Shown here in pieces: positions 16,204-25,586 of a DNA stretch of 32,779 nucleotides (positions are counted from its first letter, which is position 1; each line of letters starts with the position of its first letter). The stretch spans positions 1 through 32,779 of the forward strand of contig PMBT01000126.1 in NCBI GenBank assembly GCA_003153035.1, read 5' to 3'. Origin of the DNA: Opitutia bacterium (GTDB lineage Bacteria > Verrucomicrobiota > Verrucomicrobiia > Opitutales > Opitutaceae). The notes below the pieces were generated by a model. That model was not told the DNA's origin. It did no database searches and saw nothing but the letters and a program-made list of their open reading frames with translations. The position numbers and the translations under genes are program-made.

Positions 16204-17109
16204 ATGCTATCTGATCGATCCTACATGCGGACTGCTGAGAGCCCGTTCACCTTTGATCCGGTGAAATGGCTGATGGGGGTCTTTGCCTCGCTCTTCGTGG
16301 TGCAGCTTGTCTGGGAGAGATGGTTGCTCAAAGGCACGGCCTATTATGGCTGGTTCGGACTCTCCGCCGACGCGGTGCTGCACGGGCGCAAGGTGTGGAC
16401 ACTGCTCACCTACAATTTCCTGCAAAATGTCGCTGGTGACACGGCGGGAGTCTTTGTCCTGATTTTCAATCTTCTAGGACTGTATTTCTTCGGTGGCGCG
16501 GTGCGCGAGCTGGTCGGCACACGGCGATTCGCCTGGCTCTACGCGACCTTTGTCGCCGCCGGCGCGGCGGCCTGGTGCGCCGCCTCCGCCCTGGGCGTCG
16601 ACTGGCTGCTCCTGGGGCCATCGGTCACCATCGCGGGTCTCTTCGCGCTGTACTGCTGCTATCACGCCAATGAGCCGATGACGTTTCTCGCCTTCTTTAT
16701 CATTCCGGTGACGGCGAAGCCGAAAATCTTCTGCTGGGTCTGGGTGGCGCTCGATCTGGCCGGCTTCCTATTTTATGAAATGATGGGCCGTCCCTCCCCT
16801 TGGTGGAACGGACACCTCGCCAACCTCGTGGCCATGTCCGCGGCCTACGGCTATTACCGTCTGGCCGGCCGGGTCGACCCGTTCGGCGGGCCATCGTCCT
16901 CCGGGATTGCCCTGCCCGGCTGGCTCCGCCGCTGGAAAAGATCCGCCGCTCCCGCTCCGCGCTTTAGAGTGAATCTCTCCAATCGTGACGACCTGCGGGC
17001 GGAGGTGGACCGCATTCTCGACAAGATCAACAGCCAGGGCTTCGGCGCGCTGACCGCCGAGGAAAAGCGCCTGCTCGACGAGGCGCGCGACCTTCTGAGT
17101 CGCCACTGA
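16204..17109 (+). CDS. Rhomboid-fold membrane protein with a variant active site and C-terminal helical tail
   Basis: This is a 301-aa integral membrane protein with about six hydrophobic helices between residues 22 and 220. The rhomboid pattern is clear: WTLLTYNFLQ at about 65-74, LFFGGAVRELVGTRRF-like (94-109), a Ser in LLGPSVTIAG (S140) and a His in WNGHLANLV (H204), spaced as in rhomboid Ser-His dyads. The usual GxSG motif is GPSV, so the Gly after the Ser is replaced and activity is uncertain. The C-terminal ~35 residues (VDRILDKI, LTAEEKRLLDEA) form a soluble helical tail seen in many rhomboid-family proteins. The start is ATG at 16204, or ATG 16225. glnE begins 10 nt after its stop, so the two are probably co-transcribed. 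Confidence 0.8.
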   Translation: MLSDRSYMRTAESPFTFDPVKWLMGVFASLFVVQLVWERWLLKGTAYYGWFGLSADAVLHGRKVWTLLTYNFLQNVAGDTAGVFVLIFNLLGLYFFGGAVRELVGTRRFAWLYATFVAAGAAAWCAASALGVDWLLLGPSVTIAGLFALYCCYHANEPMTFLAFFIIPVTAKPKIFCWVWVALDLAGFLFYEMMGRPSPWWNGHLANLVAMSAAYGYYRLAGRVDPFGGPSSSGIALPGWLRRWKRSAAPAPRFRVNLSNRDDLRAEVDRILDKINSQGFGALTAEEKRLLDEARDLLSRH

Positions 17110-17118
17110 ATTTGCCAC

Positions 17119-19977
17119 GTGAGCGCGCCCGCCGGTCACGCCTTGTCCGGGAGATTCCGCGCATTGCTGCGCCAGGATCATCCCGCCTGGGATGCCCGGG
17201 CGCTTCCGCCCGACGCGTGGCTGCGCCTCGAGCGCCTGGCCGACGCCAGCCCGCTGTACGCCCGCCTGCTGCTCCGGCATCCCGACTACGCGCTGTGGCT
17301 CGAACAGCCGCAGAACCGCGAGGCCCATTTCCGGTACCAGGCGCTGCTCAACGAATGGCGCACCTGCACCGCCGCAGTTCCGCCAGAAGAGCTGGCGCGC
17401 GATGACACCTGTTTGAGCCTGCTGCGCCGCTGGCGACGGAAGATGGCCCTGCGCATCGCCTATCGCGATGTCAACGGCCTCGCGTCCACCCCGGTTACGG
17501 TCGGGGAGCTGACGCGCCTGGGCGAGTTCTGCCTGCGCGAGTGCTGGGGCGTCGCCGCCAGACAGTGGACCCGCCGCTATGGCGAGCCGTGGGATGAGGA
17601 GGCCGCGAAGCCCGCGCGCTTCTGCGTGCTCGGTCTGGGCAAGCTTGGTGGACAGGAGCTCAATTTCTCCTCCGACATTGATCTCATCTATGTCTACGAG
17701 GGCGAGGGTCACTGCCGGAAGGACGGGCTGCCCGGCGTCTTCAGCAACGTTGAATTCTTCACCAAGGTGGCCGAAACCACCACCGGCCTGCTCCAGGCCC
17801 AGACCCCCGACGGCTTTTTGTTTCGCGTTGACGTCCGCCTACGTCCCGAGGGCGCGTTCGGTCCGCTGGTCCGCTCGCTCGCCAGCCTCGAGAATTACTA
17901 CGCCGCCGCCGGCCAGACCTGGGAGCGCCTGGCGCTCATCAAGGCGCGGCCGGTCGCCGGCGATCTCACGCTCGGGGCGGAATTGCTGGAGAGCCTGCAG
18001 GCGTTCCGGTATCCGCGCCATCCGCCGCCTTCGCTGCTGGCCGAGGTGGCCGCGATGAAAAGCCGAACCGAGCAGGAGGTCGTCGGCGCCCAGACCCTAG
18101 CGCGCGACGTGAAATCCGGCCATGGCGGTATCCGCGAGATCGAGTTCATCGTGCAGGCCTTCCAGCTCCTCCATGCCGGGCGGTATCCCTTTCTCCAGAC
18201 GCATGCGACCACCGCCGCCCTGGACCAGCTTGTGCGCTACGGACTAATGCACCCGGGGGAGGCGGAGTTCCTCGGTGAGGCCTACTGGTTCCTCCGCCGG
18301 GTCGAGCACGCGATCCAGATGCGCGAGGAGCATCAGACGCACGCCCTGCCGGCCGACGCCGCCGAGGTGGCCGCGATTACCCGCACCCTCGGGTTCTCAT
18401 CGGTTGGCACTTTCCAGCACCAGCTCAAGGGCGTGCGCACGCGGGTGCGCCGCATCTACGAGGGGCTGTTCCGCCGCGAGGCCGGCGACCGCGCGTTTCA
18501 GGACTGGTGGAAGTTCTTCACCTCCGCCCGCACGCCACCGCAGGTCGAGGAGCGCGTGCGTCGTTGGCTCGGCCCCGTGACCGGCGCCGCGGACGAGCTA
18601 CGCCGCTTCGTGTGTGGTGACCACGGGCATCAAGTGAACCGTGAACTGGTCGTCCGGTTTCAGCATCTGGTCGACGTCCTCGACGAAACCCTGCCAAAAC
18701 TCGCCCAGCCGGTGCCGACTTTGCGACGGATCGCGCGCTTTGCCGAGCGTTATGGCACACGCCAGCAGTTCTTCAACGGTTGCGCCGCGAATCCGCAGTT
18801 CTTCCGGGTGCTGGCGCTCCTGTTCGACCGCAGCACCTTTACCTTCGAGCTGCTCGCCGCTCATCCCGAGATTGCCGAGGAGGTCCTGCGGCCGGAGGTG
18901 TTGCGCAAGCGCAAGGACGCGACGGCCCTGGCCGGGGACCTCGCCGCCGGCCCCGCCGGCGAGGGCCATGCCGACTGGCTGTGGCTGTACGTAAAAGCGG
19001 AGCAGGTGCGTTATGCCGTCGGCGAACTCCTTGGATACCTGGACGTCGAGGAGGTGGAGGCCAGCCTTTCGCTGCTGGCCGATGCGGTGCTGAAGCAGGT
19101 GCTGCGACAGCTCGACCCGGAGCAGAAACTCTTGCTGGTGGCGCTGGGCAAATACGGCGGGTCCGAACTGACCTTCGGGTCCGACCTCGACCTCCTGTGC
19201 GTCGCCCCGGATGCCGACGCGGCGGCACTGGAACCCGTGGTCCGCGCGCTGCAACGGCTGATGCGCCATGGCGGGCCGCTCGGCGCGATCTTCGAGGTTG
19301 ACCTCCGCCTGCGGCCGCACGGCGACGCCGGACCGTTCGTCACCACTCCCGCGGTGCTCCGCGCCTACCATGCGAGCGGTTCGGCGCAGGCTTGGGAGCG
19401 CCAGTTGCTCACCCGGGCACGGGTCGTGGTCGGAGCCCCGGAACCAGCGGCGGAATTCCAGGCTGTCGTCGCCGACCTGCTCTATCGCGCCCCGCTGACC
19501 GGGCCCGATGCGGCGATCATGTGGGCGATGCGGAGCCGGATCGAAAAAGAGCGCGACGCGGTGTTGCCACCGGAACGCGCTTTCAAGACCGGCTCCGGCG
19601 GGTTGGTGGACTTCGAGTTTCTCGTGCAACTGCTCCAACTCCGCCATGGGACCGCCCTGCCGGCGCTCCGCCAGCCCGGCACCCGCCGGGGCTTGCGCGC
19701 CCTGGCTGCCGCCAGCCTCATCCCGGACGAAATGGGCAAACGATTGCTGGCCAACTACGATTTTCTTAAGCGAATTGAGATTCTGCTCAGGGGTGATGCC
19801 AATCGGGCAGTCAGCGTCCTCGCCGCTTCTGCTGAGGAGCGCGCTTCCCTTGCCCGTTGGTTGGGGTTTGCCAGCGAGTCGGTTTTCTGGGCGGAATACA
19901 CGCGGCAGCTCGCGGAAACCCGCCGGATGGTGCTCTCCTTGCTCCCGCCGGGAGCCCAATCACAGCAAGAACCTTGA
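17119..19977 (+). CDS. glnE: Bifunctional glutamine synthetase adenylyltransferase / adenylyl-removing enzyme
   Basis: This 952-aa protein has the usual GlnE length. It adds AMP to, and removes AMP from, glutamine synthetase to adjust nitrogen assimilation. There are two nucleotidyltransferase domains. The N-terminal adenylyl-removase has GLGKLGGQELNFSSDIDL (about 172-189, D186 and D188). The C-terminal adenylyltransferase has ALGKYGGSELTFGSDLDLL (675-693, D689 and D691). Both metal-binding Asp pairs are intact, as is the DVRLRPEG/DLRLRPHG motif in each half and the AYRDVNGLAS motif near 114. The start is GTG at 17121-in-frame 17119, 10 nt after the rhomboid stop. glnB and glnA are not in the window, so PII control is only inferred from the family. 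Confidence 0.97.
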   Translation: MSAPAGHALSGRFRALLRQDHPAWDARALPPDAWLRLERLADASPLYARLLLRHPDYALWLEQPQNREAHFRYQALLNEWRTCTAAVPPEELARDDTCLSLLRRWRRKMALRIAYRDVNGLASTPVTVGELTRLGEFCLRECWGVAARQWTRRYGEPWDEEAAKPARFCVLGLGKLGGQELNFSSDIDLIYVYEGEGHCRKDGLPGVFSNVEFFTKVAETTTGLLQAQTPDGFLFRVDVRLRPEGAFGPLVRSLASLENYYAAAGQTWERLALIKARPVAGDLTLGAELLESLQAFRYPRHPPPSLLAEVAAMKSRTEQEVVGAQTLARDVKSGHGGIREIEFIVQAFQLLHAGRYPFLQTHATTAALDQLVRYGLMHPGEAEFLGEAYWFLRRVEHAIQMREEHQTHALPADAAEVAAITRTLGFSSVGTFQHQLKGVRTRVRRIYEGLFRREAGDRAFQDWWKFFTSARTPPQVEERVRRWLGPVTGAADELRRFVCGDHGHQVNRELVVRFQHLVDVLDETLPKLAQPVPTLRRIARFAERYGTRQQFFNGCAANPQFFRVLALLFDRSTFTFELLAAHPEIAEEVLRPEVLRKRKDATALAGDLAAGPAGEGHADWLWLYVKAEQVRYAVGELLGYLDVEEVEASLSLLADAVLKQVLRQLDPEQKLLLVALGKYGGSELTFGSDLDLLCVAPDADAAALEPVVRALQRLMRHGGPLGAIFEVDLRLRPHGDAGPFVTTPAVLRAYHASGSAQAWERQLLTRARVVVGAPEPAAEFQAVVADLLYRAPLTGPDAAIMWAMRSRIEKERDAVLPPERAFKTGSGGLVDFEFLVQLLQLRHGTALPALRQPGTRRGLRALAAASLIPDEMGKRLLANYDFLKRIEILLRGDANRAVSVLAASAEERASLARWLGFASESVFWAEYTRQLAETRRMVLSLLPPGAQSQQEP

Positions 19978-20206
19978 AACCGCCGCGCTTTGTGCTCTTT
20001 ATATGCAGTTCGCAGTTCGTTTTGGGACTTTCCGGCAATGGTGGGCGCGCTTCGGGCGGGCGGGACGATCCGGCTGGATTATCACGTTACCCATTTGATT
20101 CCAATGTCTTGGCAGTCGCAAGGCGAATGGTAGATCGCAGAAGGTAACGATTGAGCGGGCGTCACGTCTTGAAACATTCCATCTCCCCGCTGCTCCAAAC
20201 ATACTA

Positions 20207-22450
20207 ATGATGTCCTCTTTCCAGTCCGTTTCGCGGTTGTACCGTACGGCCGTTGTCAGCGCCATCTTCCTGGCCCTTCTGACCGCCGCCCGGGCCATGC
20301 CGGAACGCAATTTTGAGACCACCCGCGCCCGCGCCACCGAGGTGAGCACGATGGTCGACCTGCTCGAGCACTTCAATTTCAACCACGAAGCGGTCGACCG
20401 CCAGCAGAAGCCGGAACTGGGCCACGACCTCATTCACGATTTCATGGCCAATCTCGATCCCCAGCGGCTCTTCTACCTTGCCACCGACCAGGAAGTCTTC
20501 ACCGAGCGTTACGCTCCCGGCCTTTATTACAACCTCCGGACCCTCGGCAAACTCGACGCCCCGTTCGACATTTACGTCATGTTCGAGAAACGGGTCGACC
20601 AGCGCGTCACCTGGATCTTCGATGAACTGAAGAAGGATTTCGATTTCACGGCGCACGAGTCCTATCCGTACGACCGCTCCAAGGGCGTCTGGCCGGCGAC
20701 GAAAGCCGAGGCCGATGACCTCTGGCGCCGCCGCCTCAAGTTCGAGCTCCTGCAGGAGATCATCAACAAGAAGACTCCCGAGGAGGCCAAGCAGACGGTT
20801 CGCAAACACTATGAGCGCATGCTCAAGAACCTGGCCGATATCGAAACGGATGATGTCACCGAGATGTTCCTGACTTGCCTCGCCGGCCTATACGATCCCC
20901 ATTCCAGCTATCTTTCCCCCGAGAGCTTCGAGGACTTCGGAATCCAGATGCGGCTCTCCCTGGTCGGCATCGGCGCGCTGCTGGGATTTGAGGACAACGA
21001 ATGCGTGGTCAAGGAGCTCATTCCCGGCGGCCCGGCCGACCTGGGCAAGCAACTGCACCCGAACGACAAGATCATCGCCGTGGCGGCTGACAACGGTGAG
21101 CCCATCGACGTCATCGGCATGAAGCTGCGCAAGGTCGTCGATCTCATCCGCGGCCACAAGGACACGAAGGTGAAGCTCACCGTCATCCCTGCGGGCGTGA
21201 CCGACGGTTCCGTGCGCAAGGAGATCACGATTGTCCGCGACGTCGTCAAACTGAATTCTGCCCGCGCCCGCGCCGCCATCTACCAGGTGCCGGGAGGCAA
21301 CGGAGAAGCGGTCCCGATGGGCGTCATCACCCTGCCATCATTCTATGGTCTCTCCGATGAGGAAGAGAATCCGGGCAGTGAAGAGCGCACCAGCGCCACC
21401 AAGGACGTCGCCGAGCTCATCAACCGCCTCGATGCCGCCGGGATCAAGGCCCTCGTGCTTGACCTGCGCAACAACGGCGGGGGCCTGCTATCCGAGGCCA
21501 TCGATCTGACGGGCCTTTTTATCAACAAGGGCCCGGTGGTGCAGGTAAAGTCCGTGACCGGCGAGATTCAGGTCGACCGCGACGAGGACACCCAGATCCG
21601 CTATACCGGCCCGCTGGCCGTGCTCGTGTCGCGGTTCAGCGCCTCGGCCTCCGAAATCGTCGCCGGCGCCCTGCAGAATTACGGCCGCGCGATCATCATC
21701 GGCGACCAGTCTACTCATGGCAAGGGCTCGGTCCAGACCATCGTGGAAATGAAGAACATCAGCCGCCTGCTCGCGCACCTCCCGGACAAGACCGGCGCGG
21801 CCCGGCTCACCATCCAGAAGTTCTACCTGCCCAATGGCGCCTCCACGCAGACCAAAGGAGTCATCCCCGACATCGTCCTGCCTTCCATCGACGAATACAT
21901 GCAGGTGGGCGAATCCAATCTCCCGCACGCCCTGATTTGGGACGAGATTCCGTCTACGACCTTCAACGGTCACCCGCTCGAACAGAAGATCCTCGCCCCC
22001 CTGCGCGCCGCGAGCCAGTCCCGCCTCGAGAAGCTGGAGGAGTTTGCCTACCTCAAGAAGAACATCGACTGGTTCAAGGAGAAGCAGGAGCGGAAGGACA
22101 TCTCACTCAACCTCGAGGAACGCCTCCGCCAGAAGGGAATTGATGATGCGTTCAAGAAGGCCATGGAGGCGGAAAAGGGCACGCTCGCGAAGAACGACTT
22201 TCCGTGCACCGAGATCACCATCGTGCCCCCACCGCCCAAACCCGTGAAGGCCGAGAAGAAAGCTGACGACGCGGGCGCTGAGGAGGACGATTTGCTCAGC
22301 ACCGACGAAGATCCCGGCGTTGTGAAAATGGACATCCCGCTGCGCGAAAGTCTGCGCGTGCTGTCCGACACGCTCGCCCTGTCGAAGAATCCGCAGTGTT
22401 GGGCCGACGGCAACGCCCCGCTCACCGTGCAGATTTCGAAGAACGGCTGA
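20207..22450 (+). CDS. prc: Periplasmic tail-specific (carboxy-terminal processing) protease, S41 family
   Basis: This 747-aa Tsp/Prc-type protease degrades periplasmic proteins from their C-termini. Residues 1-30 are a signal peptide (AVVSAIFLALLTAARA). A helical N-terminal region is followed by YDPHSSYLSPESFEDF (about 228-243), then a PDZ domain to about 345, then the S41 catalytic domain. The Ser lies in FSASASEI (478-483, S480 by alignment to E. coli Prc) and the Lys is K506 in THGKGSVQ. The substrate loop GGGLLSEAIDLTGLF is present. The C-terminal ~200 residues are the long helical tail of the Prc subfamily with a charged, coiled segment and an acidic stretch (EEDDLLSTDEDPG). A hairpin follows the stop. 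Confidence 0.94.
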   Translation: MMSSFQSVSRLYRTAVVSAIFLALLTAARAMPERNFETTRARATEVSTMVDLLEHFNFNHEAVDRQQKPELGHDLIHDFMANLDPQRLFYLATDQEVFTERYAPGLYYNLRTLGKLDAPFDIYVMFEKRVDQRVTWIFDELKKDFDFTAHESYPYDRSKGVWPATKAEADDLWRRRLKFELLQEIINKKTPEEAKQTVRKHYERMLKNLADIETDDVTEMFLTCLAGLYDPHSSYLSPESFEDFGIQMRLSLVGIGALLGFEDNECVVKELIPGGPADLGKQLHPNDKIIAVAADNGEPIDVIGMKLRKVVDLIRGHKDTKVKLTVIPAGVTDGSVRKEITIVRDVVKLNSARARAAIYQVPGGNGEAVPMGVITLPSFYGLSDEEENPGSEERTSATKDVAELINRLDAAGIKALVLDLRNNGGGLLSEAIDLTGLFINKGPVVQVKSVTGEIQVDRDEDTQIRYTGPLAVLVSRFSASASEIVAGALQNYGRAIIIGDQSTHGKGSVQTIVEMKNISRLLAHLPDKTGAARLTIQKFYLPNGASTQTKGVIPDIVLPSIDEYMQVGESNLPHALIWDEIPSTTFNGHPLEQKILAPLRAASQSRLEKLEEFAYLKKNIDWFKEKQERKDISLNLEERLRQKGIDDAFKKAMEAEKGTLAKNDFPCTEITIVPPPPKPVKAEKKADDAGAEEDDLLSTDEDPGVVKMDIPLRESLRVLSDTLALSKNPQCWADGNAPLTVQISKNG

Positions 22451-22462
22451 GGCGTCAGCGCG

Positions 22463-22480
22463 GCAGGGGATACCTGCTTT
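22463..22480 (+). terminator. Hairpin terminator between prc and prmC
   Basis: The hairpin is GCAGG GGATA CCTGC (22463-22477) followed by TTT, 12 nt after the prc stop and touching the end of convergent prmC. The stem is short but the position and T-run fit an intrinsic terminator. Confidence 0.45.
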
Positions 22481-23328
22481 CAGTGCCTCCACGCCAGCAG
22501 GTGGCGCTCCCGGCCGCTGAGATCACGGCAGGATTCGACCCGCGCAAAACCCGCGGCGGCGGTCCATTCGCGGAGCCGGTGGTGCTGGTCAATTCCCGTT
22601 TCGACGGCCAGCAAGCCTTCTTCAGTCAGAAACCGCGGCGTCTCCGCAATAATGTGCGCCAGTGCCTCGGTTCCGTCCCGACCGGGGGACAAGGCCACGC
22701 GCGGCTCGTGCTCGCGCACTTCCGGCAGCGTGGCGGCCGCCTCCAACTCCGAGAGATAGGGCGGGTTCGCCACGATGAGATCGAACCGCGCGTCCGGTTC
22801 GACCGCCGCGAACCAGTCCGAACGCAACAGCCGCGTGCGCGCGTCCAGGCCGAGCGACACGGCGTTTTCGCGCGCCAGCGCGAGCGCTTCGTCGCTCACA
22901 TCGACCGCGGTGACCGCGGCCTGGACATAAAACGCGGCCAGCGCCAGCGCGATGGCCCCGCCGCCGGTGCCGAGATCGAGGATCGCCGCCGGCGGCGCCG
23001 GCAGGCGCTGGGTGATGAGCTCACAGAGTTCTTCCGTCTCCGGCCGCGGAATCAGCGCCCGGCGGTCAACCTTCAGCTTCAGGTGAAAGAACTCCGTCTC
23101 GCCAAGAATGTACTGCAGCGGCTCACGCTGGCTGCGGCGTTTCACCAGCGGACGAATGCTCTCCAGCTCGGGCTCCGCCAGCAGCCGTTCGAACTGCAAA
23201 TAGAGCTGCATGCGCGGCAATCCCAGCGCCCGGCCGATGAGCAGCTCCGCGTTCAGCCGGGGGTTTTCCACGCCCTTCGCCTCGAGAAACCCCGTGGTCT
23301 TCTTGATGATATCGAGCAGCGAAAACAC
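22480..23328 (-). CDS. prmC: Peptide chain release factor N5-glutamine methyltransferase
   Basis: This 282-aa enzyme methylates the Gln of the GGQ motif in release factors RF1 and RF2. The N-terminal helical domain (about 1-75) has the ENPRLNAELLIGRALG pattern. The catalytic domain has the SAM loop LDLGTGGGAIALALA, the acidic VDVSDEAL and the hallmark VANPPYLS (NPPY). The last third has SPGRDGTEAL and the ETG pattern of PrmC. The GTG start at 23328 lies 2 nt after the prfA stop, so the two genes are translationally coupled: the modifying enzyme sits directly after its substrate gene. No alternative start is better. Confidence 0.95.
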   Translation of the reverse strand: MFSLLDIIKKTTGFLEAKGVENPRLNAELLIGRALGLPRMQLYLQFERLLAEPELESIRPLVKRRSQREPLQYILGETEFFHLKLKVDRRALIPRPETEELCELITQRLPAPPAAILDLGTGGGAIALALAAFYVQAAVTAVDVSDEALALARENAVSLGLDARTRLLRSDWFAAVEPDARFDLIVANPPYLSELEAAATLPEVREHEPRVALSPGRDGTEALAHIIAETPRFLTEEGLLAVETGIDQHHRLREWTAAAGFARVESCRDLSGRERHLLAWRH

Positions 23329-23330
23329 GG

Positions 23331-24446
23331 TCAGTCCTCTCCGGTGAACCGGGCCGGTGCGTAGGTCTGACCGGTGAGCGCCGCGAGCTTTTCCTCGTAG
23401 TCGGCCTGGTGGAGGCCCGCGATCAGCTCGTCGATCCCTCCCTCCATGACCTGCGGCAGATTGTAGAGCGTGAGGCCGATCCGGTGGTCGGTCACCCGAT
23501 TCTGCGGGAAATTATAGGTGCGGATCCGCTCGGACCGGTCGCCGCTGCCGATCTGGCTGCGGCGCTGCGCCGCATATTTCGCGCGCTCTTCGTCCTCCTT
23601 CAGCTTGAGCAGCCGCGAGCGAAGCACGGCCATCGCGCTGGCCTTGTTCTTCTGCTGCGAGCGGCCGTCGGCGCAAAACACGATCATGCCCGTCGGCTTG
23701 TGGATGATGCGCACGGCGGAGTCCGTGGTGTTGACCCCCTGTCCGCCGGGCCCGCTGGCGCGCTGCACGGTGATCTCCAGCTCCTGCGGGTCGATCCGCA
23801 CGTCGACCTCCTCGGCCTCGGGCAGCACGGCGACGGTGACGGTGGAGGTGTGAATCCGGCCGTTGGCCTCGGTCACGGGCACCCGCTGCACCCGGTGGAC
23901 GCCGCTCTCAAACTTGAGCTGGCGGTAGACGTCCTGCCCGCTGATGAGGAAGCTGACCTCTTTGAAACCGCCGCGCTCGGTCGCGCTGCTGCCCATCGGC
24001 TCGACCTTCCAGCCGTGCGTGTCGGCGAATTTCTGATACAGGCGGGCGAGCTCGGCGGCAAACAGCGCCGCCTCGTCCCCGCCGGTGCCGGCCCGAATTT
24101 CCATCACGGTGTTGCGCGAGTCGGTCGGGTCGGGCGGGATCATCGCCCCCAGCACCGCCTCCCGCAGGGCCGCGCGCCGGCGTTCCAGCCCCGGCAGCTC
24201 CTGCGCAGCGAGCTCCCGGAAGGCGGGGTCGCCCGCCGGATCCCGCGCCAGCGCCTCGGCCTCGTGGAGTTCGCGGCCGAGTTTCTCGAAGGCCTGGTGG
24301 CGGGCGACCAGTTGCGCCAGCTTCTGCTGCTCGCGGGTCACCTCGGCGGCGCGGCGCGAGCTGGCGTAAAAGGACGGCGCCGCCATCTGGGCGTTGAGTT
24401 CGTCCAGGCGCCGCTGAAACGGGGCGATGTCGGGCAAAGGGTCCAT
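23331..24446 (-). CDS. prfA: Peptide chain release factor 1
   Basis: RF1 reads UAA and UAG stop codons and triggers peptide release. The 371-aa product has the tripeptide anticodon PVT in VQRVPVTEANG (RF1-type, PxT) and the catalytic GGQ in GPGGQGVN (Q236, matching E. coli numbering within one residue). It also has the RMETRTGTGG-equivalent MEIRAGTGGDEAALF and the NFPQNRVTDHRIG segment. The ATG at 24446 is chosen by homology; the in-frame GTG at 24488 would add a Pro-rich tail unlike the family. No strong SD precedes it. It forms a coupled pair with prmC and is divergent from the HAD gene, with 114 nt between the starts. Confidence 0.96.
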   Translation of the reverse strand: MDPLPDIAPFQRRLDELNAQMAAPSFYASSRRAAEVTREQQKLAQLVARHQAFEKLGRELHEAEALARDPAGDPAFRELAAQELPGLERRRAALREAVLGAMIPPDPTDSRNTVMEIRAGTGGDEAALFAAELARLYQKFADTHGWKVEPMGSSATERGGFKEVSFLISGQDVYRQLKFESGVHRVQRVPVTEANGRIHTSTVTVAVLPEAEEVDVRIDPQELEITVQRASGPGGQGVNTTDSAVRIIHKPTGMIVFCADGRSQQKNKASAMAVLRSRLLKLKEDEERAKYAAQRRSQIGSGDRSERIRTYNFPQNRVTDHRIGLTLYNLPQVMEGGIDELIAGLHQADYEEKLAALTGQTYAPARFTGED

Positions 24447-24560
24447 GAAGGAAAGGAGCGGAGGAGGCGGGAGATTTGCGAATTGCACCAGCCGCGGTCT
24501 GCGGCTTGGGTAATCCCAGTCGCTCGGTGGCGGAGACCCGCCTACAAGTGACGATCAGCA

Positions 24561-25586
24561 ATGGCCACGACTCTCTTCACTCAGAACATCATCGCCTGCG
24601 TCTGGGATTTCGACAAGACTCTTATTCCGGGCTATATGCAGGGACCGCTGTTCCGGCGCTATGGCGTCGATGAAGCGAATTTTTGGGCGGAGACCAACAA
24701 GCTGATCGAAACCTATGGGCGGCGCGGCTACCGCCTTTCCAGTGAGATCGGCTATCTGAACCACATCCTGACCTATGTGCTGGCCGGAAAGATGCCGAAG
24801 CTGAACAACAAGGTCTTCCGCGAACTGGGCCGGGAAATCGTGTTTTATCCCGGGCTGCCGGAGTTCCTCATCGGGAGCAAGGCCTTCGTCCGCGAACAGC
24901 CGGACTACCTGAAGTACGAGATCCAGCTGGAGCACTATATCGTAAGCACCGGCATCGCCGAGATGATCCGGGGCAGTGCGGTCGCCCCGCACGTCGACGG
25001 AATCTGGGGCTGCGAGTTCATCGAGAACCCGCTGCGGCCCGGTTTCCTCCAGCAGAAGGAATTCGACCTCGGGGCCGACGCCGAGATCGCGCAGATCGGC
25101 ATGGTCATCGACAACACCACGAAGACCCGCGCCCTGTTCGAGATCAATAAGGGCACCAACAAGGACCCGTCGCTGGAGGTCAATGCCCGGATTCCGCCGG
25201 ACGACCGCCGCGTGCCGTTTGCCAACATGATTTACATCGCCGACGGACCGAGTGACATCCCCAGTTTCTCAGTGGTGAAGGAGCGCGGTGGCAAGACTTA
25301 TGGCGTGTACAACCCCGCCCGGTCCGACGAGTTCAAACAGAACGACCAGTTGCGCCGCGACGACCGGATCGATCACTACGGCAAGGCCGACTACCGGGAG
25401 GGCAGCGAGACCAGCAACTGGCTGAAGCTGCAGATCCAGGAGATCGCCGACCGGCTCGTCGCCGAGCGCGAGGCCGCCGTGGCGCAGCGCGTGGCCCGCC
25501 CCCCCAAGCACCTCAATCCCACGCCCGCGGAAGAGGAAGCCAGGCGCCGGGCCGGCCAGCCCAGGCAGGCGACGTTTCTGGAATAA
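24561..25586 (+). CDS. HAD-superfamily phosphatase-like hydrolase
   Basis: This is a 341-aa cytoplasmic haloacid-dehalogenase fold protein. Motif I is WDFDKTLIPG with nucleophile D16 and D18, motif II is the Ser/Thr in IVSTGIAEM, and motif IV is IADGPSDIPSF (D228, D232), so the metal and phosphotransfer site appears complete. A large helical cap lies between motifs I and II (about 25-110). The C-terminal ~60 residues are charged and helical. The substrate is unknown. It starts at ATG 24561, 114 nt from divergent prfA, and its last 74 nt overlap the convergent transglycosylase-like gene. Confidence 0.85.
   Translation: MATTLFTQNIIACVWDFDKTLIPGYMQGPLFRRYGVDEANFWAETNKLIETYGRRGYRLSSEIGYLNHILTYVLAGKMPKLNNKVFRELGREIVFYPGLPEFLIGSKAFVREQPDYLKYEIQLEHYIVSTGIAEMIRGSAVAPHVDGIWGCEFIENPLRPGFLQQKEFDLGADAEIAQIGMVIDNTTKTRALFEINKGTNKDPSLEVNARIPPDDRRVPFANMIYIADGPSDIPSFSVVKERGGKTYGVYNPARSDEFKQNDQLRRDDRIDHYGKADYREGSETSNWLKLQIQEIADRLVAEREAAVAQRVARPPKHLNPTPAEEEARRRAGQPRQATFLE

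Noticed and set aside
22396-23364. A 322-codon + strand frame across the prmC gene
   Set aside because: It is antisense to a clear PrmC and is rich in Arg and Gln without any motif. I treat it as a shadow.
23409-24551. A long + strand open frame (380 codons) antisense to prfA
   Set aside because: It has no recognisable domain, a composition rich in Arg, Gly, Leu and His, and it is the complement of a certain RF1 gene. Such frames are common in GC-rich DNA.
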